A DNA stretch of 52,274 bases from an uncultured Pseudacidovorax sp. (GCF_913773995.1 NZ_CAJYES010000042.1:1-52274); one strand, 5' to 3'. Shown: positions 15,592 through 24,285, counted from the stretch's first letter. Numbers and translations: made by a program. The notes: a model not told the origin generated them from the letters alone.

Positions 15592-16356
15592 TCAGCCCCT
15601 GCGTCTGCCGTTCTCGAAGACCCGCAGCTCCCCGGACGCGAACGGCACCCAGGTCTCGTTGGTCGTCAGCGGCGCCGTCACCACCACCGCCACGCGGTCG
15701 TCGGGCGTGGTGTGCTGGGCGAAGTCCATCGACAGGTCCTCGTCGGCCAGTTGCGCGAGGGTGAAGGGATGCTGCCGCTCGATGGACCAGAGGTTGGTGG
15801 ACGCGTGCGCCCACAGTGCCTGCCCGTTGGAGAGCAGGAAGTTGAAGGTGCCGTGCTTCGCGATGCGCGGCGCCAGCTCACGCAGCGTGAGCGTCAGCTC
15901 GTCCACGCTCGGTACGTCGGCATGCGACTTGGCCAGCTCTTGCATCAGCCAGCAGAAGGCATGCTCGCTGTCGGTGCCGCCCACGGGATGGAAGTTGCCG
16001 TGCAGCCGTGGGCGGAAGTCCCTCAGGTCGCCGTTGTGGGCGAACACCCAGTAGCGGCCCCACAGCTCGCGCACGAAGGGATGGCAGTTCTGCAGGTTGA
16101 CCGCGCCCTGCGTCGCCTTGCGGATGTGGGCGATGACGTTGCGGCTCTTGATGGGGTAGCGGCGGATCAGCTCCGCCACCGGCGAATCGCAGGCCGGCAG
16201 GTGGTCCACGAAGTGGCGCAACCCGCGGTCCTCGAAGAAGGCGATGCCCCAGCCGTCCGCATGGTGGTCGGTGCGGCCGCCGCGCTGGGCGAAGCCGGTG
16301 AAGCTGAACTGCACGTCGGTGGGCACGTTGCAGTTCATTCCGAGGAGCTGGCACAT
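15592..16356 (-). CDS. Class II glutamine amidotransferase
   Basis: This 254-residue cytosolic N-terminal-nucleophile protein starts at the ATG at 16356, giving MCQLLGMNCNVPTDVQFSF. Removal of Met exposes Cys2 as the nucleophile. Family motifs are GGRTDHHADGWGIAFFED, RNVIAHIRKATQGAVNLQNC, HPFVRELWGRYWVFAHNGDL and VGGTDSEHAFCWLMQEL, matching the glutaminase core of YafJ/GATase_6-type proteins. No synthase domain is fused, so the ammonia acceptor is unknown. It follows the VOC-protein gene on the same strand. The AT-rich gap to the TonB receptor start shows no shared function. Confidence 0.93.
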   Translation of the reverse strand: MCQLLGMNCNVPTDVQFSFTGFAQRGGRTDHHADGWGIAFFEDRGLRHFVDHLPACDSPVAELIRRYPIKSRNVIAHIRKATQGAVNLQNCHPFVRELWGRYWVFAHNGDLRDFRPRLHGNFHPVGGTDSEHAFCWLMQELAKSHADVPSVDELTLTLRELAPRIAKHGTFNFLLSNGQALWAHASTNLWSIERQHPFTLAQLADEDLSMDFAQHTTPDDRVAVVVTAPLTTNETWVPFASGELRVFENGRRRG

Positions 16357-16394
16357 GGCGGCGGCGGGGCGGATGCAGGAAAAGAGAAAGGGAC

Positions 16395-16796
16395 TCAGGC
16401 CTTGCGGCCCGGGCGGTACAGCGCGCAGAGCTTGTGGCCGTCGGGGTCGCGCACATAGGCGAGGTGCACGCCGCCATGGCCCTCGCCGCGCGGGCCGGGC
16501 GCGTCCTCGATGGAGGTGCCGCCGTGGGCCACCGCCACGTCGTGGAACTGGATCAGCTGCTCGGGCGACGTGCACTTGAAGCCGATGGTCGCGCCGTTGG
16601 AGACGGTGGGGGCCTCGCCATTGATCGGCTCGGTGATGCCGAAGGTGTTGCCGTCGTGGCGCCAGAACACGCGCTGGTGGCCGCCGGGGCCGGTGTTGCG
16701 CACGCCTTCCGGTGCACCCAGCACGCCGAGCACGGCGTCGTAGAAGCGCTTGGCGCGTTCGATGTCCTGGCTACCGACCATCACATGGTTGAGCAT
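16395..16796 (-). CDS. VOC-family (glyoxalase/bleomycin-resistance fold) protein
   Basis: This 133-residue single-domain cytosolic protein begins MLNHVMVGSQDIERAKRFYD, the classic first beta-alpha unit of the VOC fold. It ends with HLAYVRDPDGHKLCALYRP, where the conserved DPDG-x-K precedes the metal-ligand strand. An AAGGAG box precedes the ATG. VOC proteins include lyases, dioxygenases and drug-binding proteins, and the sequence does not distinguish these. Its gene lies between the MFS pump and the amidotransferase on the same strand. Divergence of function makes any pathway link speculative. Confidence 0.88.
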   Translation of the reverse strand: MLNHVMVGSQDIERAKRFYDAVLGVLGAPEGVRNTGPGGHQRVFWRHDGNTFGITEPINGEAPTVSNGATIGFKCTSPEQLIQFHDVAVAHGGTSIEDAPGPRGEGHGGVHLAYVRDPDGHKLCALYRPGRKA

Positions 16797-16904
16797 CTGC
16801 GGGATCTCCTTCGTTGTTGTCGGGCGAGCTCGCCCGGGTTGGGGAAAAAAGGCGGCCCCGATTAGACCCGAGCCGTCCGGTCGCGGCTGTCGCGCACACT
16901 GTCG

Positions 16905-18389
16905 TCAGAGCGCGCCGCGGTGGTGCCGCTCCCGTAGCTGCAGCGCCGCCAGCAGTGCCAGCCCGCACAGCGCCGCCAGGATCAGGAACACCTCGTCGAA
17001 GGCCGCCAGCCGTGCCGGGCTGCTCTGCAGTTGCGCCAGCGAATCCCCGTGCGCCGACAGCCGCCATTCCAGCACCACGGCGCACAGGCTCACGCCGGCC
17101 GAGCCGCCCAGCTGCCGCAGGAAGCTGATGGCACTGGCGCCCTGCGGGATCATGGTCTTGGGCAGCGGCCGCATCGAGCCGATGTTGAGCGAGGGCAGGA
17201 TGAAGCCCAGCCCGATGCGCCCGATGACCGCATACAGCGTCAGCAGCCAAAGCGGCCCGGCCAGCGACAGCGTGGGCATCAGCGCGAAGCTGGCGGCCAG
17301 CAGCAGCAGGCCGGTGCTCACCAGCAGCCAGGTCGGATGTCGGTCGGCCAGCCGTCCCACGCCGGCGATCGTGAAGGCCAGCACGATGCCGGCCGGCAGC
17401 ATGATCGTGCCCACGTGCGAGGCCGACAGGTGCAGCGCCACCTGCATGAACACCGGCAGCAGGTAGGTCGAGCCGAACAGCGCCGTGCCGTAGATGAAGG
17501 CCACCACCGTGCCCATGGCGAACTGCCGGTGGGTGAACAGGCGCATGTCCATCAGCGGCTCGCCGCCGCGCGCGGCCAGGCGCCGCTCCCACCACACGAA
17601 GGTGGCCAGGGCGGCGGCGGCCAGCACCAGCAGCAGCGCGGCCTGGCCGGGTGCATCGCCGCGCAGTTCCACCAGCCCGTTGAGCAGGCACAGCGTGCCC
17701 GCGGTGCCGATCAGCAGGCCGCGCCAGTCCAGCGCATGGCTGCGGCCGGCTTGGGCGCCGCCGGGCGCCGTGGGCGGCACGAACTTCCAGGCCAGCCAGA
17801 AGGCCGCCAGGCAGAAGGGCACCACCATGAAGAAGATGGAGCGCCAGCCCGCCAGGTCCACCAGCACGCCGCCAATGCTGGGGCCCACCGCGGGCGCCAG
17901 CACCACGCCCATGCCGAAGAAGCCGCTGGCGCGGCCCTGCTCGTGCGGCTCGAAGGCGCGCAGGATGATGATGGCCGGGATGGGCTGCACCACGCCCGCC
18001 GCCAGCCCCTCCATGACGCGCGCGGCCAGCACCAGCGGGAACAGGTCCGCCAGCCCGCCCAGCAGCCCGCCGGTCAGCAACAGCACCATGGTGCCGACAT
18101 AGGTGCGCCGGTAGCCGAAGCGCGCCAGCAGCCACGGCGTGGTCAGCATGGAGGCGGTCATCGCCACCATGAAGCCGGAGCTGACCCATTGCGCCCGCTC
18201 CTGCCCCAGGCCGAAGTGCCGGCTCAGGTCGGGGATGGCCACGTTGACCACGGTGGAGGACATGATCGAGGCCATCGTGCCCACCATGACCGACAGCAGC
18301 AGCAGCCAGCGGTAGCGCGGCCCATAGCGCTGGCGCAGCGGCGAATGGGCGGGCGGGGCGGAGGCGGGAGAGGGCGTGGGGGCGGTCAT
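16905..18389 (-). CDS. DHA2-family MFS multidrug efflux transporter
   Basis: This 494-residue inner-membrane protein has about 14 predicted membrane spans. The start is taken at 18389 (MTAPTPSPASAPPAHSPLRQ), because the first span, YRWLLLLSVMVGTMASIMSS, follows at the usual distance. Family motifs are SSTVVNVAIPDLSRHFGL in TM1, FMVAMTASMLTTPWLLARFG, GVVQPIPAIIILRAFEP and GVVLAPAVGPSIGGVLVDLA (antiporter motif C) in TM5. The central loop between the halves carries a Gly/Pro-rich linker. It probably extrudes toxic organic compounds with protons. No adaptor (EmrA) or regulator gene is adjacent. Confidence 0.92.
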   Translation of the reverse strand: MTAPTPSPASAPPAHSPLRQRYGPRYRWLLLLSVMVGTMASIMSSTVVNVAIPDLSRHFGLGQERAQWVSSGFMVAMTASMLTTPWLLARFGYRRTYVGTMVLLLTGGLLGGLADLFPLVLAARVMEGLAAGVVQPIPAIIILRAFEPHEQGRASGFFGMGVVLAPAVGPSIGGVLVDLAGWRSIFFMVVPFCLAAFWLAWKFVPPTAPGGAQAGRSHALDWRGLLIGTAGTLCLLNGLVELRGDAPGQAALLLVLAAAALATFVWWERRLAARGGEPLMDMRLFTHRQFAMGTVVAFIYGTALFGSTYLLPVFMQVALHLSASHVGTIMLPAGIVLAFTIAGVGRLADRHPTWLLVSTGLLLLAASFALMPTLSLAGPLWLLTLYAVIGRIGLGFILPSLNIGSMRPLPKTMIPQGASAISFLRQLGGSAGVSLCAVVLEWRLSAHGDSLAQLQSSPARLAAFDEVFLILAALCGLALLAALQLRERHHRGAL

Positions 18390-18603
18390 GGAGCAGGGGC
18401 CGTCGGGAGCGGCGCCCCCGCGGGAACGGGTGGCCCGTCCGGTCCTACAAGCATACGGGGCTTCGCCCGCCGAGCGACGCGAGGGGGCGTCTGAACAATC
18501 CTGCGGTCCGGGGGCGGAGCAGGGCACAAGCGCATCGCTGGCGCATGTGTCGAACGCCGTGCGCTCCCTCGTCCCGATATCGATTCACAACAGGGGAGTG
18601 CCC

Positions 18604-20004
18604 ATGCTCACATCCGACAGTTCTTCCGCCCAGGTGCACAGTGGCGGCGCGCTGGCCGACGAACTGGCCGCGCCGGCCGTCAGCCGCGCCTACGTCTGCC
18701 AGTGCGGCCGGCCGGTCTATCTGCGCAACAGCCAGTGCCTGGCCTGCGGCACGCCACTGGGCTACGTGACCTCGCGGGTCGGTGTGCTGCCGCTGGCGCC
18801 CACCGACGATCCCGAACTGTTCACCGTCTTCGGCGAGCCGGCCGGGCCGCGCTACCGGCGCTGCGCCAACTTCAGCACCGCCGCCGGCTGCAACTGGCTG
18901 GTCCCCGACGACGAGGAAGCCGACCCGGGCCTGGCGCACACCCACGGCCTCGCGCCGGGCCTGTGCCTGGCCTGCAGCGCCACACGCACCATCCCCGACC
19001 TGTCGGTGCCCGAGAATTCCGAGCTGTGGCTGAAGATGGAGACGGCCAAGCGCCGCCTGATGTCGCAGCTGCTGGCGCTGGGCCTGCCGATCAGCACCCG
19101 GCTGGCCGATCCGGCGCATGGCCTGGCGTTCGACTTCCTCTCCAACCTGCCAGGCGCACCGCGCGTGCTCACCGGGCATCAGGACGGCGTGATTACCCTC
19201 AACATCGAGGAAGGCGACGACGCCCAGCGCGAGAAGACGCGCGCCGAGATGCGCGAGCCCTACCGCACGCTGGTGGGCCACTTCCGCCACGAGATCGGCC
19301 ACTACTACTGGGACGTCCTGGTCGCGCCCACGCCCTGGCTGCAGGACTTCCGCGCCCTGTTCGGCGACGAGACGCAAGACTACGGGCAGGCCCTGCAGCG
19401 CCACTACGAGAACGGCCCGCCGGCCGACTGGGCGCTGCGCTACGTCACCAGCTACGCCAGCACCCATCCCTGGGAGGACTGGGCCGAGACCTGGGCGCAC
19501 TACCTGCACATGGCCGACACGGTGGACACCGCCCTGAGCTTCGGCGTCAACGCCGTGAACGTCGAACTCACCAGCGACCTCTTCACGCGCGAAGACCTCT
19601 GGAAGCCCGAGCACGAGGACGCCGACCGCTTCCTGGACTTCCTCAACGGCTGGGTGCGGCTGACGAACGTGCTCAACGAGCTGTCGCGCAGCATGGGCCA
19701 GCCGGACTTCTATCCCTTCGTGCTGCCGCATGCGGCGGTGGGCAAGCTGCAGTTCATCTACCAACTGGTGACCGCGCAGCGCGGCCAGCCGGCGCCGGTG
19801 CGCGCCGAGAGTGGCGAGCCGGCGCCGGTGCAGGAGCCGCCGCCGGCCGGCGATCCGGTGCCGGTGCAGGATCCGTCGCCCGAGCCCGCCGTGTCGCAGC
19901 AGGACCAGGCGCCCGTCCCGGTCGAGGGCGCCGCGGCGATGTCCGCGGAGGCACCTGCCGCGAACGCGGACGAGCCGTTGCCGCAGCAGCCGCTCGCCGC
20001 CTGA
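18604..20004 (+). CDS. Putative zinc-binding metallopeptidase
   Basis: This 466-residue protein has no signal peptide. Residues about 30-60 form a small zinc ribbon (CQCGRPVYLRNSQCLACG), with another Cys pair further on (LCLACSATR). The peptidase core has HEIGHYYWD with the HExxH helix at residues 229-233, and the downstream acidic residues in THPWEDWAETWAHYLHMAD complete a gluzincin-like site. This matches a family usually annotated as putative zinc-binding metallopeptidase, of unknown substrate. The last ~75 residues are a Pro/Ala/Glu-rich low-complexity tail with repeated PAPV/PVPV steps. The start is the ATG after AGGGGAG. The gene is convergent with the secretion cluster. Confidence 0.9.
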   Translation: MLTSDSSSAQVHSGGALADELAAPAVSRAYVCQCGRPVYLRNSQCLACGTPLGYVTSRVGVLPLAPTDDPELFTVFGEPAGPRYRRCANFSTAAGCNWLVPDDEEADPGLAHTHGLAPGLCLACSATRTIPDLSVPENSELWLKMETAKRRLMSQLLALGLPISTRLADPAHGLAFDFLSNLPGAPRVLTGHQDGVITLNIEEGDDAQREKTRAEMREPYRTLVGHFRHEIGHYYWDVLVAPTPWLQDFRALFGDETQDYGQALQRHYENGPPADWALRYVTSYASTHPWEDWAETWAHYLHMADTVDTALSFGVNAVNVELTSDLFTREDLWKPEHEDADRFLDFLNGWVRLTNVLNELSRSMGQPDFYPFVLPHAAVGKLQFIYQLVTAQRGQPAPVRAESGEPAPVQEPPPAGDPVPVQDPSPEPAVSQQDQAPVPVEGAAAMSAEAPAANADEPLPQQPLAA

Positions 20005-20021
20005 TCGAAGCGGCGGTGCGC

Positions 20022-20267
20022 TCAGCGCGCCGTCGTGAACATCACGATCAGCAGGGCGATGCCCGCAAGGAAGGCGAGCAGCCGCGCCACCCACGGGAAC
20101 ACCAGCCAGGCGCCCAGCACCGCCGTCAGTCGGCCGAGCAGTCCTGGCATCACCAGACGTCGATCGGCAGGATGACCCGTGGCGGCGATCGGCGCGCCGC
20201 AGTTGGGGCAGCTCGGCGCGCGCGGCGACACGCGGCGTCCGCAGTCGGGGCAGTCGATCAGCGCCAT
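20022..20267 (-). CDS. Zinc-ribbon membrane protein
   Basis: This 81-residue protein starts MALIDCPDCGRRVSPRAPSC, with two CPxCG knuckles forming a zinc ribbon. A C-terminal hydrophobic hairpin follows (GRLTAVLGAWLVFPWVARLL and LAFLAGIALLIVMF). The start at 20267 has GAGGAG 6 bp upstream. A longer form from 20291 would overlap the OmpA-gene stop as ATGA, matching the overlaps upstream, but its extra N-terminus is atypical. It is the last gene of the minus-strand secretion cluster, though this type of protein is common and may be a passenger. Confidence 0.75.
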   Translation of the reverse strand: MALIDCPDCGRRVSPRAPSCPNCGAPIAATGHPADRRLVMPGLLGRLTAVLGAWLVFPWVARLLAFLAGIALLIVMFTTAR

Positions 20268-20287
20268 GGCATCTCCTCGTTGTGCGC

Positions 20288-21013
20288 TCATCCGTTGGAG
20301 GCGCGCGGGCCGATCACGATCTCCACACGCCGGTTCTTCTGCCGGCCTTCGGGGTCGTCCCGGCCATCGGGCCGGGTGTTGGCGGCGATGGGCTCACGCC
20401 GGCCCAGGCCTTCGGTCTCCAGCTTTCTCGTGCCCGTCGCGGCGGCCAGCCGCTCGGCCACGCGCTGCGCGCGACGCAGAGACAGCGCCTCGTTGTAGGC
20501 ATCGCTGCCGCGCGCATCCGTGTGGCCGCGCACCCGCACCGGGGCATCGGGATAGCCCTGCAGCAGTTCGGCCGCGCGGGCCAGTGCGGGCTCGGCGTCC
20601 GGCCGCAGATCGGCCTTGTCGAAGTCGAAGAGCACGTCCGCCGGCAGGTCGACGACGATGGCCTTCTGCGGCGTCGGCCGGGCGTTCAGCTCGGTGAGCA
20701 AGGTGCGGGTGCGGGCCAGGCGTGCGGGCGGCACCTCCGCCAGACGCAGCGTGGTGTCGGGCGTGCCGGCCTTGCCGAAGGTGGATTCGGACGCGGCGCG
20801 CTGCCAACTGCTGCCGGTGCCGGCCGGGCGCCATTCGCTGACGGGTGCGCCAGCCGCTGGTTGCCAGCGCGTGGGCGTTCCGGCCAGCGACTGGGCGCTG
20901 CGCCGCACCTGATAGCCGCCACCCCCTGCGGCCGACGCCGGGGTCGCCTGTGCCATCGCGGCGCAGGCGACGAGCAGCCCGGCCGCGCCGACCACGGCTG
21001 CCGCGCGGTTCAT
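20288..21013 (-). CDS. OmpA-domain peptidoglycan-binding protein of the secretion cluster
   Basis: This 241-residue secreted protein has signal peptide MNRAAAVVGAAGLLVACAAM to AQA. A linker of about 110 residues, without an OmpA beta-barrel, precedes the C-terminal OmpA/MotB domain. That domain has VLFDFDKADLRPDAEPAL, VRGHTDARGSDAYNEALSLR with the conserved peptidoglycan-binding Asp and Arg, and ANTRPDGRDDPEGRQKNRR. It would tether a complex to the cell wall. Its start overlaps the stop of the upstream lipoprotein gene by 4 bp (ATGA), so it is translationally coupled. In this context it probably anchors the CsgG-like export machinery or fibre (inference). Confidence 0.9.
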   Translation of the reverse strand: MNRAAAVVGAAGLLVACAAMAQATPASAAGGGGYQVRRSAQSLAGTPTRWQPAAGAPVSEWRPAGTGSSWQRAASESTFGKAGTPDTTLRLAEVPPARLARTRTLLTELNARPTPQKAIVVDLPADVLFDFDKADLRPDAEPALARAAELLQGYPDAPVRVRGHTDARGSDAYNEALSLRRAQRVAERLAAATGTRKLETEGLGRREPIAANTRPDGRDDPEGRQKNRRVEIVIGPRASNG

Positions 21014-21630
21014 CCGCCGGCCTTGAGCGGCAGCACCATCTCCAGGCCGGGGCTGTTGGTGTCGTCGGGCGGACTGCCTTCGTTGATGACGAGCTTGACC
21101 TGCCGCGCATCGGCCGGCACCGCGCCCAGGAAGACCAACCGGCCTTCCATGGTGTCGCCGGTCTTGATCTTGAGGTAGCGGTTGTCCTCGGGCCGCTTGA
21201 GCATCAGCTTGTTGCCGGCCTCGTCCTGCAGGTAGGTGTCGCCGGACGCCATCTGCGTCCAGTTGGTGAGCGGGCTGGCGAAGGAGGCGCTGACGTCCAG
21301 CACGGTCGCATCCGGCCCCAGCTCCACGCCCTTCACGCGAACGGTGAGGCCGGCGCTGGCCACGCCCTGCACGGACAGGGGCAACTGGCGTGCGCTGGTG
21401 GGGGTGGCGGCGGCGGGCGCAGCAGAAGGCGCGGGCGCAGGCGCGGAAGCGCCGCTTGCTGCAGGCGCCGCCGCAGGGGGCACTGCGGGCGCCGGGCTGG
21501 TCATTGGCGCGGCGGCAGGTGACGGCGTGGGGGTGGACGCTGCCGGCGTGCTGTCCTGGTCGGAGCAGGCGGCCAGCAGGCCCGCGGCCAGTACGAGGGC
21601 GGCGAGTGGGAAGGCGTGCGTGGGCTTCAT
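21010..21630 (-). CDS. Putative lipoprotein of the secretion cluster
   Basis: This 206-residue protein has a lipoprotein signal (LVLAAGLLAAC, lipidated Cys22). An Ala/Pro/Ser-rich flexible linker runs to about residue 80. The rest is a compact beta-rich domain with LTVRVKGVELGPDATVLDVS, SGDTYLQDEAGNKLMLKRPE and DTMEGRLVFLGAVPADARQV, resembling an Ig-like or DUF4352-like fold. I do not recognise the family with certainty. It overlaps the upstream gene (21627-21630) and the downstream OmpA gene (21010-21013) by ATGA, so all three are coupled. An accessory or periplasmic chaperone role for the exported repeat proteins is possible but unproven. Confidence 0.75.
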   Translation of the reverse strand: MKPTHAFPLAALVLAAGLLAACSDQDSTPAASTPTPSPAAAPMTSPAPAVPPAAAPAASGASAPAPAPSAAPAAATPTSARQLPLSVQGVASAGLTVRVKGVELGPDATVLDVSASFASPLTNWTQMASGDTYLQDEAGNKLMLKRPEDNRYLKIKTGDTMEGRLVFLGAVPADARQVKLVINEGSPPDDTNSPGLEMVLPLKAGG

Positions 21631-22031
21631 CGGATGTTGACGCTGTTGACGTTGGCTGCCGCCCCGGCCCCGCCCTGGGCACAGTCGACGCCCGCCTTCA
21701 CGTCGCGCGTGTTGCGGCCGGTGACGACGACGGTGCGGCCCTGCAGGGCGCGGCTGTCGATGTCGACGCTGTTGACGTTGGCGCCGGCCGTGGTGGCGGT
21801 GCCGTCGGCGCAGCGCACCTGCACGTTGCTGGCGCTGTTGCCGGTGACTTCGATGCGGTTGGTGCCGGGGCCGGGACGTTCGATCATGGTGGTCGTGCTT
21901 CGCTCGGAAGAAAGGCCGGCGGCCCAGCCGGCGCCTGCCACCAGGCCGGCGGCGAGTGCTGCCCCGACACGGGGCGCCCGCAAGGGGCTGCGGGCGGGGG
22001 ATGCGGGAGGGGTGGAAGGTCTCTTGATCAT
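21627..22031 (-). CDS. Small secreted repeat protein with two NVNSV units
   Basis: This 134-residue protein has a positively charged N-terminus and hydrophobic signal (RVGAALAAGLVAGAGWAAGL). Residues 58-98 and 99-134 are two copies of one unit: a strand (NRIEVTGNSASNV, then RTVVVTGRNTRDV), a Cys-containing turn (Cys74, Cys117), then ANVNSVDI or ANVNSVNIR. The same unit builds the 122- and 1052-residue proteins of this cluster. The paired cysteines at equivalent positions in adjacent rungs could form a disulfide across a beta-solenoid. It is a candidate minor subunit, nucleator or cap of a fibre. No known family recognised. Confidence 0.75.
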   Translation of the reverse strand: MIKRPSTPPASPARSPLRAPRVGAALAAGLVAGAGWAAGLSSERSTTTMIERPGPGTNRIEVTGNSASNVQVRCADGTATTAGANVNSVDIDSRALQGRTVVVTGRNTRDVKAGVDCAQGGAGAAANVNSVNIR

Positions 22032-22081
22032 GGCGAAGGTCTCGTCACGGGGAATGCAGAGGGGCGGCCGGAACCTGGCGC

Positions 22082-23089
22082 TCAGCGCGATGGCGACGAC
22101 GGCGCGGGCGTCGCTTGCAGCGCCTCCTGTCCAGGAAAGCCGCCGAGCGGCGAACGTGCAGGGGCGGGCGCTGGCGCGGGCGACGGCGTCTGCGCGCTGG
22201 CCTCGGCGGCCCGCAGGGCGCCCAGGCCGGGCGGGCCGGAGAGCTTGGGGCCGGCCGGCCCCAGCGCGGCCGCAGGCGGCGGCGCTGCAATGCCCGGCAC
22301 TGCGGGCGCGCCGGATGCAGTCGCACCGGGCGCCTGCCGCATCTGCGCCTCCAGCTCGCTGGCGAAGCGGTCGGCCAGCGCCGTCTCCTCCGCCGCCATC
22401 TCCTGGCCCAGGCTGTTGATGGTCTCGGCGGCGCCCTGGGCGTTCTGGCTGCCGGGCAGCGCGAGGCGTTGCGCCAGGCGGGCGTAACCCAGGGCCTTGA
22501 TGTTGTCCTTGGGCACGCCCTGGCCGTTGCGGTACAGGTCCGACAGGCGCTGCATGGCCCGTGGATCGCCGCGTACCGCGCCCAGCAGGTACCAGCGGTA
22601 GGCCTGACCGATGTCGGAGATGCCGCTGCGGTTGCTCTGGTAGGCGTCGCCCAGCAGGGTGAGAAGGGCGGGGTTCTGGGTGCGCAGCGCGTCTTCCTTG
22701 AGCCGCGAGATCTCGCTGCCGTAGAGCGGGCCCTGGCAGCCGGGGTTGACCATGCCGCGCTCGATGGCCTGCTGGCACGACTCGACGAAACGCGCGCCCG
22801 CCTCGGCGGCGGCAGAAGGCGTCGTGTTGGCGCCTGCGGGCGTGACCGGCGTGGCCGCCGCCGAGCCGCTGACGACCGCGCCTGCGGCACCGCTGCTCAC
22901 GGCTGCGCCACTGCTCACGTTGGCGCCCGGATTGCCGATCACGGTCTGCGCATGTGCACTTGCGATGCACAGCATGGTGGCCATTGCCACGCTCGCCAGC
23001 ATCCGTGCCGCAAGCGCGGTCGGATGCTGCGCTGGCGCCGAGGCAGTCGCGCCGCGCATGCAGGCGGAAGAGGCCTGTGGCAGCCTCAT
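22082..23089 (-). CDS. Sel1-repeat periplasmic protein of the secretion cluster
   Basis: This 335-residue protein starts at 23089, overlapping the CsgG-like gene stop as ATGA. A long N-region precedes the signal MLASVAMATMLCIASAHAQ. The mature N-terminus has a Gly/Ala/Ser-rich stretch (TVIGNPGANVSSGAAVSSGA). The middle (about residues 110-230) has helical Sel1/TPR-like repeats such as AYRWYLLGAVRGDPRAMQRL and GQGVPKDNIKALGYARLAQR. The C-terminal ~90 residues are Pro/Ala-rich. Sel1 proteins act as scaffolds, so I infer a periplasmic adaptor or chaperone for the CsgG-like channel. Its role has no direct support in sequence. Confidence 0.8.
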   Translation of the reverse strand: MRLPQASSACMRGATASAPAQHPTALAARMLASVAMATMLCIASAHAQTVIGNPGANVSSGAAVSSGAAGAVVSGSAAATPVTPAGANTTPSAAAEAGARFVESCQQAIERGMVNPGCQGPLYGSEISRLKEDALRTQNPALLTLLGDAYQSNRSGISDIGQAYRWYLLGAVRGDPRAMQRLSDLYRNGQGVPKDNIKALGYARLAQRLALPGSQNAQGAAETINSLGQEMAAEETALADRFASELEAQMRQAPGATASGAPAVPGIAAPPPAAALGPAGPKLSGPPGLGALRAAEASAQTPSPAPAPAPARSPLGGFPGQEALQATPAPSSPSR

Positions 23090-24285
23090 GCGCCCGTCCT
23101 CGCCGGCGCGGCCGCCGCGGGCGGCACCGTGCCGGCCGCCGGCGTGACGGTGGCCGGCGAAGGCGCGGCCAGCTGGCCGTCCCACGGCATTGGCACGCCG
23201 AAGAACAGCGGCTCGAAGCCCTGCCAGCTCAGCACGTCCACCGTGTCGCCCAGCTGCGGATAGCGGCTGGAATACACGCGGCGCAGCGCCTCCTGCGTGG
23301 GCGCGTCCAGCTGCTGGTTGATGGCCACGTTCTCGCCGTACTTGCGCAGCGTCACCTGGATCAGGCCGATCTTGACCTGCGGCGTGAGCGCCTCGAAAGA
23401 CTTGCGCATGTTGTCCACCACCACCGGGTCGGGCGTGCCGCCGGGAATGCAGCGCCAGTACGGCGTGTTGGTGGCCTTGCCCATCAGCTCCAGCACGCTC
23501 AGGTCCACCAGCGTGCGGATGGCCGAGTGCCGACCCTGCAGGTACTTGCCCTCCAGCTTGAAGCCGAAGGCGTCGCCGTAGAAGCCCAGGCTGGCGTTGT
23601 CCTCCGAGCTGAAGTTCAGCACCTTGATCACGTTCGACGCCTGCACGCGCGGCACCATCTGCTGGGTGCTGAAGCTCACCAGGTTCAGGTCCAGCGCCAG
23701 GGCCGAGAGGATGGCGGTGCGCTTGAAGTCGGCGCCGATGTTGGTCTCGCCCTTGCCCTTGCCGAAGTCCACGCTGGCCGAGTTGGAGCGGCCCGCGCCC
23801 GACAGCGCGCGGTCGAATTCGGTCAAGGCGCCGGTGATCAGGAAGTCCGGCATGGTCACGCCGAAGCGCGCGCCCAGCTGGGCCTGCGAGATCAGGTAGT
23901 CGGGGTGGTAGGGCACGTAGACGATGCGCGCGCCGATGCGGTTGACGGCGGTGCGGACCATCTCGGTGATGTCGCCCGGGATCTCCGAACCCACCAGCGG
24001 GTTGGAGAGGTTGGTCGCATCGAGGATGTTTCGCGTCTGCATGTAGACGACCGGGTCGCCGTCCTTGTAGACGTCGAGCATGGTGCCGAAGCGCGTGAGC
24101 GCGGCGGCGTACTGGCTCAGGTTGGCGGTGGGCAGGGACCGGGCGGCCTCGCGCTCGGCGAGTAGCTGGTCGGCGTCCTTGAGGGCGTTCTCCGTGGTGG
24201 CGCAGCCTGCGACGAGCGCAGCGGCGGCGGCGAGGGTGGCGAGGCGGGCGCTGATCCGGGCGCCGCGGGCGAGTGCGAAGGTCAT
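23086..24285 (-). CDS. CsgG/HfaB-like outer-membrane export lipoprotein
   Basis: This 399-residue protein has a lipoprotein signal (LATLAAAAALVAGC, lipidated Cys28). Its middle resembles CsgG/HfaB, the nonameric outer-membrane channel for curli and holdfast-anchor proteins: TEMVRTAVNRIGARIVYVPY, then PDFLITGALTEFDRALSG, the GADFKRTAILSALALDLNLV strand pair, a transmembrane-hairpin-like segment, and AIRTLVDLSVLELMGKA. The last ~60 residues are a Pro/Ala-rich tail absent from CsgG. A homology search is needed to confirm the family. The ATG at 24285 has no good ribosome-binding site; a TTG at 24294 is an alternative. It is flanked by three genes for secreted repeat proteins, its likely cargo. 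Confidence 0.78.
   Translation of the reverse strand: MTFALARGARISARLATLAAAAALVAGCATTENALKDADQLLAEREAARSLPTANLSQYAAALTRFGTMLDVYKDGDPVVYMQTRNILDATNLSNPLVGSEIPGDITEMVRTAVNRIGARIVYVPYHPDYLISQAQLGARFGVTMPDFLITGALTEFDRALSGAGRSNSASVDFGKGKGETNIGADFKRTAILSALALDLNLVSFSTQQMVPRVQASNVIKVLNFSSEDNASLGFYGDAFGFKLEGKYLQGRHSAIRTLVDLSVLELMGKATNTPYWRCIPGGTPDPVVVDNMRKSFEALTPQVKIGLIQVTLRKYGENVAINQQLDAPTQEALRRVYSSRYPQLGDTVDVLSWQGFEPLFFGVPMPWDGQLAAPSPATVTPAAGTVPPAAAAPARTGA

Noticed and set aside
16797-16904. Terminator between the MFS and VOC genes
   Set aside because: A TTTTTT run is present on the minus strand, but no stable stem directly precedes it.
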